Positions 59,193 through 64,000 of a stretch of 64,000 nucleotides of DNA are shown one piece after another (position 1 is the stretch's first letter; each line of letters starts with the position of its first letter). The notes under the pieces are model-generated. The model saw nothing but the letters and a program-made list of their open reading frames with translations. It did no database searches and had not been told where the DNA came from. This DNA is from Mayfieldus sp963841445 (GTDB lineage: Bacteria > Actinomycetota > Thermoleophilia > Solirubrobacterales > 70-9): positions 1-64,000 of the forward strand of contig CAWJCP010000007.1 in NCBI GenBank assembly GCA_963841445.1, in the 5' to 3' direction. The position numbers and the translations under genes were made by a program.

Positions 59193-59927
59193 ATGGCCGA
59201 TGAGTTGAATGGCAAGAGGATCGCCGTGCTGGTCGCCAACGAGGGCGTCGAGCAGGTCGAGTCGACGGAGCCGGTCGAGGCGCTGAAGGAGGCCGGCGCC
59301 GAGGTCGACCTGGTCGCCCCGGAGAAGGGCGAGATCCAGGGCTTCAACCACCTCGACAAGGCCGACACTTTCGAGGCCGACGTCGCCGCGGGCGACGCCG
59401 GCGCCGGCGACTACGACGGCCTGCAGCTTCCGGGCGGGGTCGCGAACCCCGACCAGCTCCGCACCGACGAGCACGCCGTCGCGTTCGTGCGCGACTTCTT
59501 CGAGCAAGGCAAGCCGGTGGCGGCGATCTGCCACGCGCCCTGGACGCTGGTCGAGGCCGGCGTCGTCAAGGGCCGCACGCTCACCTCATGGCCGAGCCTG
59601 CGGACCGACATCGAGAACGCCGGCGGCAGCTGGGTCGACGAGGAGGTCCATGTCGACCAGGGCCTGGTGACGAGCCGCAAGCCCGACGACCTCCCCGCCT
59701 TCAACTCGAAGATGATCGAGGAGTTCGCCGAGGGCGTCCACGAGGGCCAGCGCCCCGAGGTCGACCGCCGCGAGCGGTTCCTGAGCCGCGCGCGCCGGAA
59801 CGACCATCGGGGTCGCTTCCGGCGGCCCCGAGGTCGACCTACTGCCGCAGAAGGGCGATCGCGTCCTCGCGGGAGTCGCGGATCGCGATCGCCTGATCGA
59901 GCCCGGTCACCTCGAGCAGCCGCTTGA
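59193..59927 (+). CDS. PfpI/DJ-1 family protein (C-terminus probably frameshifted)
   Basis: The first ~185 residues are a DJ-1/PfpI (class I glutamine-amidotransferase-like) domain: GKRIAVLVANEGVEQVE with the acidic residue at ~18, DYDGLQLPGG, and the nucleophile Cys in AAICHAPW (~115). Family members act as stress proteins, deglycase-type or protease-like. After EFAEGVHEGQRPE the residues become Arg-rich and unlike the family. A one-base change in the cccc near 59754 would give STAASGS-stop at 59784, so the real end is probably there. Confidence 0.87.
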   Translation: MADELNGKRIAVLVANEGVEQVESTEPVEALKEAGAEVDLVAPEKGEIQGFNHLDKADTFEADVAAGDAGAGDYDGLQLPGGVANPDQLRTDEHAVAFVRDFFEQGKPVAAICHAPWTLVEAGVVKGRTLTSWPSLRTDIENAGGSWVDEEVHVDQGLVTSRKPDDLPAFNSKMIEEFAEGVHEGQRPEVDRRERFLSRARRNDHRGRFRRPRGRPTAAEGRSRPRGSRGSRSPDRARSPRAAA

Positions 59928-60206
59928 CCTCCGGCTCCGGGCAGCAGATCGAAAGCGCGGCTCCGCTTGCCGTTGCGCGCCTGAAGCGTCCTTCCAGGCC
60001 TCGACGATCACCCCGAGGCCGGTCGAGTCGATAAAGCCGCAGTCGCTCATGTCGATCATCACCGCCCCTGCTCCGCTCTCGATTGCTTCATGAAGGGGCT
60101 CGCGCAGCGCCGCCGCGGTTGCCTGGTCGAGCTCGCCGGTGATCGAGAGCACCCGGACACCGTCCTCGAGGGATTCCGTCTCGACGTTGAAAGGGGCGAT
60201 GGTCAT
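59839..60206 (-). CDS. STAS-domain anti-anti-sigma factor (frameshifted)
   Basis: Anti-anti-sigma factors of the RsbV/SpoIIAA type bind the anti-sigma kinase when unphosphorylated. The first ~75 residues give EDGVRVLSITGELDQATAAALREPL and the phosphoserine site DCGFIDSTGLGVIVEAW. Near 59986 one base appears missing; the other frame continues ATASGAALSICCPEPEVKRLLEVTGLD...ALLRQ and stops at 59839. AGGA lies before the ATG. It is divergent from the phosphatase gene. Confidence 0.85.
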
Positions 60207-60375
60207 TTCAGTCCTTCGACCTCAATGCAAGCTCCACCGGCAGTCGCGAGCTGCGAATGACGCGGTTGGAACCGGTCCGGGAGGTGCCCGGAGATGGGAT
60301 GCGATCCTAACACCGGCGTCGCTCGAGGTCGTGCAAATTGGGCGCTTTGGACGCAGTGGGACTAAATTTGCCTCG

Positions 60376-62873
60376 ATGGTGCGTCCGACCGGCAAAGCGG
60401 CAGCCCAATCCTCCGGCGCTGCCGGCTTGATTGCCGGTCTCGGTGTGCTGTTCACCGTGGTCGTTCTCGACGCCGTCCTCGGTGCCAACGAGGCCCTCGT
60501 TGGCACCTACGCGCTGGCCCCCTTCGTGAGCGCGATGGGGGGCCGGACGAAGCAGACGACCGTCGTCGCGCTCGCGACCGTCGCAGCCCTGGCGGCGAGC
60601 GGTCTCTGGAACGACAATCTCGGCGGCAGCCGATGGTTGTCCAGGCTGCTGTTCATCGCCCTGGCGAGCGCGGTTGCGGTTCTGGCGGCCCGCCAGACCG
60701 AACGTGCACGGGCCGGGGTCTCGCGCCTTCGGATGCTCGACGAGGTCGGACGGATCGCGGACGGCTCCCTGCCCCTGAACGAGACGCTGACCCGTATTAC
60801 GGACGCGGTCGTACCGGGCTTCGCGGACATCTGCATGATCGATGCGATCCACGACGGGGACGTTCAGCGGATCGCCGTGCGCGCCGCCGGGCCAGAGGCG
60901 GAGCGCATCGAGGCATCGATCCGGGCTCGCACGCCGAGCACCCCCGACTGGCTCCGCGATCCGAAGTCGGAGTCACTTGCCCCGCTGCTCGTCTCCTCGA
61001 TGCCCGATGAAGTGCTGCGCGAGATGGCCACCGACGAGCAGGACCTGGACTTCCTGCGCTGGCTTCGGGCTCGTTCCTACATCGTCGCGCCCCTGGTCAG
61101 TCGCGAGCGCAGCCTCGGGGCGCTGACCGTCGTGCGGGGGCACGGATCCGCACGTTTGACCCAGGAGGACCTCGATTTCGTCTCCGTGCTTGCCTCGCGG
61201 ATCGGCATCGCCCTGGACAACGCCGGGCTCTTTTCCGACCTCGAGAGCGTCGAGCGGCGCATGGACTCGGTGATGGAGAACGTCTCCGAGGCGGTGATCG
61301 TCCACGACGGCACGGGCAAGCTCGTCTACGCGAACTCCGCCGCCTCGGAGCTGCTCGGCTTTGACGGGAGCGAGGGGCTGATCTCAGCCCAACCTCAGGC
61401 CGAGGATCCCCGCTTCGAGTTGCGCGACGAGAAGGGCAAGGCGCTTGACCGCGAGAGCCTGCCCCGGCGCCGCGTCCTGCGCGGCGAGCGAGGCCGACCC
61501 GATGGTCTTCCGGCTCAACGATCGTGAAACCGGGGCTGAGTCCTGGCGCCTTGAGAAGTCGAATCCGATCGCCGGCCCCGACGGAGACGTCCTCTACGTG
61601 GTCACCACTTTGCAGGACATCACCGCCGTCAAGCAGGCGGAGTTCGATCAGCGCGTGCTCGCCGACAGCGCCGAGGCGATTGCCTCGGCAGGCGACTTTC
61701 GACTCCGCGTTGGATGCGCTCGCGCGGGCGGTGGTGCCCGGGCTGGCGGATTGGTGCTCGGTCAGCGTGCCGAAGGAGGACGGGACGATCGAGCGGGTCG
61801 CCGTCGCCGAGTCGGTCCCGGAGATGTTCGAGCTCGAGCGCCGGCTGCGCACCGGGCTGCAGGTTCGCCCCGGCCTGACGCTCTCGATGGCGGACGTGCT
61901 GCGAGCGAGCAAGCCGGTGACCGCCGAGCTGCCGGCCGAGCCGACGCCGGGCTGGGTCCTCCTGAAGCCGATCCGGGCGGTTGGCGTCGCGATCGGGATC
62001 CTGACCCTGGTCAACCGGTCGGATCGCCGCGCCTTCAGCAGCGAGGAGATCAGGCTGGCCCGGGCGGTCGCGGACCGGGCCGGCGTCGCGGTGCTGAACG
62101 CGAAGCTCGCCGACGAGCGCGCCAAGATCGCCGAGGCCCTGCAGCGGGAGCTGCTGCCGCCGCTGCTGCCCGAAGTGGAGGGCTGGAGCATGGCGGCCAT
62201 GTACCGGCCGGCGGGCGAGCAGAACCGCGCCGGCGGCGACTTCTACGACGTCTTCGAGGGCCACGAGGGCTGGGTCGTGGTGCTCGGCGACGTCGAGGGT
62301 CACGGACCCGAGGCGGCGGCGCTGACCGCGCAGGGCCCGCTACACGATCCGCACCGCGGCGATGATCAACGGCGACATCCTGGCCGCCTTCCAGATCCTC
62401 AATCGTCAGCTGCGCGAGCGCAAGCGGCCCCGCCTCTGCAGCGTCGTCTGCCTCACTTTCGGCAGCGGCCCCGAGGCCACGGTCGTCTCGGCAGGCCACC
62501 CGCTGCCGGTCCTGGCCTCGGCCGATGGGACGCCGCGAGGTCGGCCTTCCGGGCTCGCTTCTCGGAGCTCTGGAGGAGCCTCAATGGTCGCCGGTGCGGT
62601 TCGCGCGTCGAGCGCGGGGAGGAGCTGGTCCTCTACACCGACGGCGTCGTCGAGGCGAGGCGCGATGGCGAGCGCTTCGGACGCGAGCGCCTCGGCTCGC
62701 TGCTCGGCAGGTTCGCCGACCCGGCCGCGACCGTGCAGGGGATCGGCGCTGCGATCGAAGGCTTCGGGGAGCTCGTGCACGACGATGTGGCGATGGTCGT
62801 CCTGCGCCGCGACAGCGACCCAGCCGTGCCGGCGCTGCAGCTGCCGCAAGATGTGGTGGAGCCGGTCGAATGA
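60376..62873 (+). pseudogene. GAF/PAS sensor with SpoIIE-type PP2C phosphatase, frameshifted
   Basis: This would be a ~830-aa sensor phosphatase that dephosphorylates an anti-anti-sigma factor. In order: four membrane helices (~15-110; GLIAGLGVLFTVVVLDAVLG), a GAF domain (~135-290), a PAS domain (MENVSEAVIVHDGTGKLVYANSAASELLG), a second GAF domain (ALARAVVPGLADWCSVSV), and PP2C motifs GGDFYDVFEG, GDVEGHGPEAA, SAGHPLPVL, LVLYTDGVVEAR and HDDVAMVVLR. Frame breaks lie near 61488, 61690, 62340, 62535 and 62590. All domains are recognisable, so the damage is recent or technical. Confidence 0.82.
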
Positions 62874-62885
62874 TCGCTGCCGCTG

Positions 62886-62910
62886 GTTTCGGCGTCGCCT
62901 GCCTGGGTAG
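62886..62910 (+). promoter_or_regulatory. sigma-B-like promoter of the RsbW-like gene
   Basis: GTTT (62886-62889), 15 nt, GGGTAG (62905-62910), 73 nt before the start codon. The match suggests autoregulation of the partner-switching set by its own sigma factor. Confidence 0.65.
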
Positions 62911-62982
62911 CCGCCCTTCGACCCCGTCGGAAAGCGTCTGGGTAAAAGGGGGGGCCGCCGACGGCCAGCCCTTGACTCGGAA

Positions 62983-63843
62983 GTGACGCCCTTGTCTGCA
63001 ACCGACCGGAAAACCGAAGCTGCGACCGACAGCGCGGAAGGCCTGCTCTTCGTCCTGCCGGCGACTTCCGAGAACGTCGCGATCGTTCGCCATGCCGTCG
63101 GCGGCCTCGCCGAGACGCTCGGCATGGATCCGATCGCGACCACCGACCTGAAGACGATCGTCAGCGAGGCCTGTACCAACGTCGCGGTCCATGCCTACGG
63201 CGACGAGGGGGGGCCGCTCGAGGTGCAGGTGACCCCCGACGAAACCGGGATAACCGTGGCGGTGCGCGACCAGGGGTCCGGGATCCGTCCCCGGCCGGAC
63301 CTCGATTCCTCGCGGCTGCGCCTCGGCCTTCCCCTGATCGCCGCGCTCTCGAGCAGCTTCGCGATCAGCGGCGGTCTCGGCCAGGGCACCGAGGTGGTGA
63401 TGCGGATGGACCTCGACGACGCCGACCACAGTCGAGACGGAGGCGATGCCGACGCCTCAGAGGGTGGTCGCGGGACCGCGATCAAGGTCAGCGACGAGCG
63501 AATCGTCGGGCCTGTGCTCGGCCGGGTGCTGGCGGTGCTCGCCGCGCGCACCGACTTCCCGGTCGATCGGCTGACCGACACGATGCTGCTCGCCGACGCC
63601 CTCGCCGCCCACGCTGCGGCCGGCTTCGAGGATGGGACGGTGCGAATGGTGATCGAGGATGGAGACGGGACGATCCGGCTACGGGTCGGCCCGATGCGCG
63701 ATGGAGCGGCGGAGCGGCTGCGCGCCGAGCTCGAGATTCCCGGCCTCGGAGCGACTCTGGAGAAGCTCGCCGACGAGGTAGACGTGGACCGCGGCACCGA
63801 GGGTGAGTTCTTTCATCTCCAGATGCGCCCGTCGCGGTCCTGA
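62983..63843 (+). CDS. RsbW-like anti-sigma factor / serine kinase with C-terminal extension
   Basis: This 286-aa protein has an N-terminal GHKL ATPase domain of the RsbW/SpoIIAB type: N-box EACTNVAVHAYG (~63), G1 DQGSGI (~102), GLPLIAALSSSF and GQGTEVVMRM. It would sequester a sigma factor and phosphorylate its STAS antagonist. The last ~130 residues form an extra domain (ERIVGPVLGRVLAVLAARTDFPVDRLTD...) that could also bind a partner. GTG 62983 is chosen as the first in-frame start. It faces a convergent sigma-factor gene. Confidence 0.88.
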   Translation: MTPLSATDRKTEAATDSAEGLLFVLPATSENVAIVRHAVGGLAETLGMDPIATTDLKTIVSEACTNVAVHAYGDEGGPLEVQVTPDETGITVAVRDQGSGIRPRPDLDSSRLRLGLPLIAALSSSFAISGGLGQGTEVVMRMDLDDADHSRDGGDADASEGGRGTAIKVSDERIVGPVLGRVLAVLAARTDFPVDRLTDTMLLADALAAHAAAGFEDGTVRMVIEDGDGTIRLRVGPMRDGAAERLRAELEIPGLGATLEKLADEVDVDRGTEGEFFHLQMRPSRS

Positions 63844-63849
63844 GCGCGA

Positions 63850-64000
63850 CTACACGGACTGCTCGGCGCCCGGGTCCGCGTGCTCGCGCAGCTGCTGCAG
63901 AGCTCCGCGCAGGATCCGCGAGACATGGACCTGCGAGCAGCCGATCCGGTCGGCGATCTCGCTCTGGGTCAGCTCCTCGACGAAGCGCAGGCGCAGCGCA
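63850..64000 (-). CDS. RNA polymerase sigma factor, C-terminal part (runs off window)
   Basis: The minus strand reads LRLRFVEELTQSEIADRIG, then CSQVHVSRILRGALQQLRE and a short acidic end. This is sigma-70 region 4.2 (helix-turn-helix for the -35 element) of the SigB/SigF type. The stop is at 63850 and the remainder lies beyond 64000. Its position beside the RsbW-like gene suggests that it is the sigma factor controlled by this module. Confidence 0.88.
   Translation of the reverse strand, partial: ALRLRFVEELTQSEIADRIGCSQVHVSRILRGALQQLREHADPGAEQSV

Overview
The window is a high-GC actinobacterial chromosome segment. It is most likely from the Thermoleophilia (Solirubrobacterales-like) or a close relative. 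The lineage call rests on several things seen here: the helical, charged insertion near the N-terminus of RNA polymerase beta', the four-cysteine ribosomal proteins S14, S4 and L36, frequent GTG starts, GTGA/ATGA gene overlaps, and sigma-B-type partner-switching genes. The exact taxon is inference.

Layout. From 1 to 37 kb the window carries essential information-processing genes on the + strand: the 3' part of rpoC, then rpsL-rpsG, fusA, tuf, the S10/spc block (rpsJ to secY), adk-map, the alpha block (rpmJ-rpsM-rpsK-rpsD-rpoA-rplQ), truA, surE and ligA. All of these read cleanly. Accessory genes are interposed: a secreted choice-of-anchor-L protein, a flavin monooxygenase with an alpha/beta hydrolase, a HAD-like gene, a broken DoxX gene, two tandem related membrane proteins, and a DUF559/AbiEi-type gene between secY and adk. 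infA is absent from its usual place before rpmJ. Four ribosomal proteins (L22, S17, L5, S5) have long low-complexity extensions.

From 37 to 48 kb there is mixed metabolism: a CDP-alcohol phosphatidyltransferase, a hydrolase-adenylate cyclase fusion, a PBP4-type peptidase, a patatin, a DUF2254 membrane protein, a long-chain acyl-CoA synthetase, a small IF2_N/HTH-like protein with a very good promoter, a frameshifted Nif3-like gene, a DsbA-like thioredoxin protein and tRNA-Pro(CGG).

From 48 to 64 kb there is a stress-type region. It has a TPP enzyme / enolase-superfamily / FAD-FeS oxidoreductase operon, an SDR-GH15 pair, a Crp-family regulator, a PfpI-like protein, and a partner-switching set (STAS antagonist, SpoIIE-type phosphatase, RsbW-like kinase, sigma factor running off the end). 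Several of these genes are preceded by sigma-B-like GNNT-N15/16-GGGTA elements. The TPP gene and the PfpI gene also share an upstream palindrome at nearly the same distance from the promoter. This region carries many single-base frameshifts, unlike the first 37 kb.

The most interesting unexplained signals are: (1) a ~90-110-nt repeat present four times (8.7, 9.7, 20.2 and 27.6 kb) with a small central hairpin that keeps its pairing through base changes, three copies lying just after ribosomal or secretion genes; (2) a 45-nt segment shared, in the same reading frame, by the added tails of S17 and S5; (3) the shared palindrome plus sigma-B promoter architecture; (4) hairpin-plus-U-tract elements in the leaders of fusA and rpmJ; (5) tandem 67-bp hairpin repeats between truA and surE.
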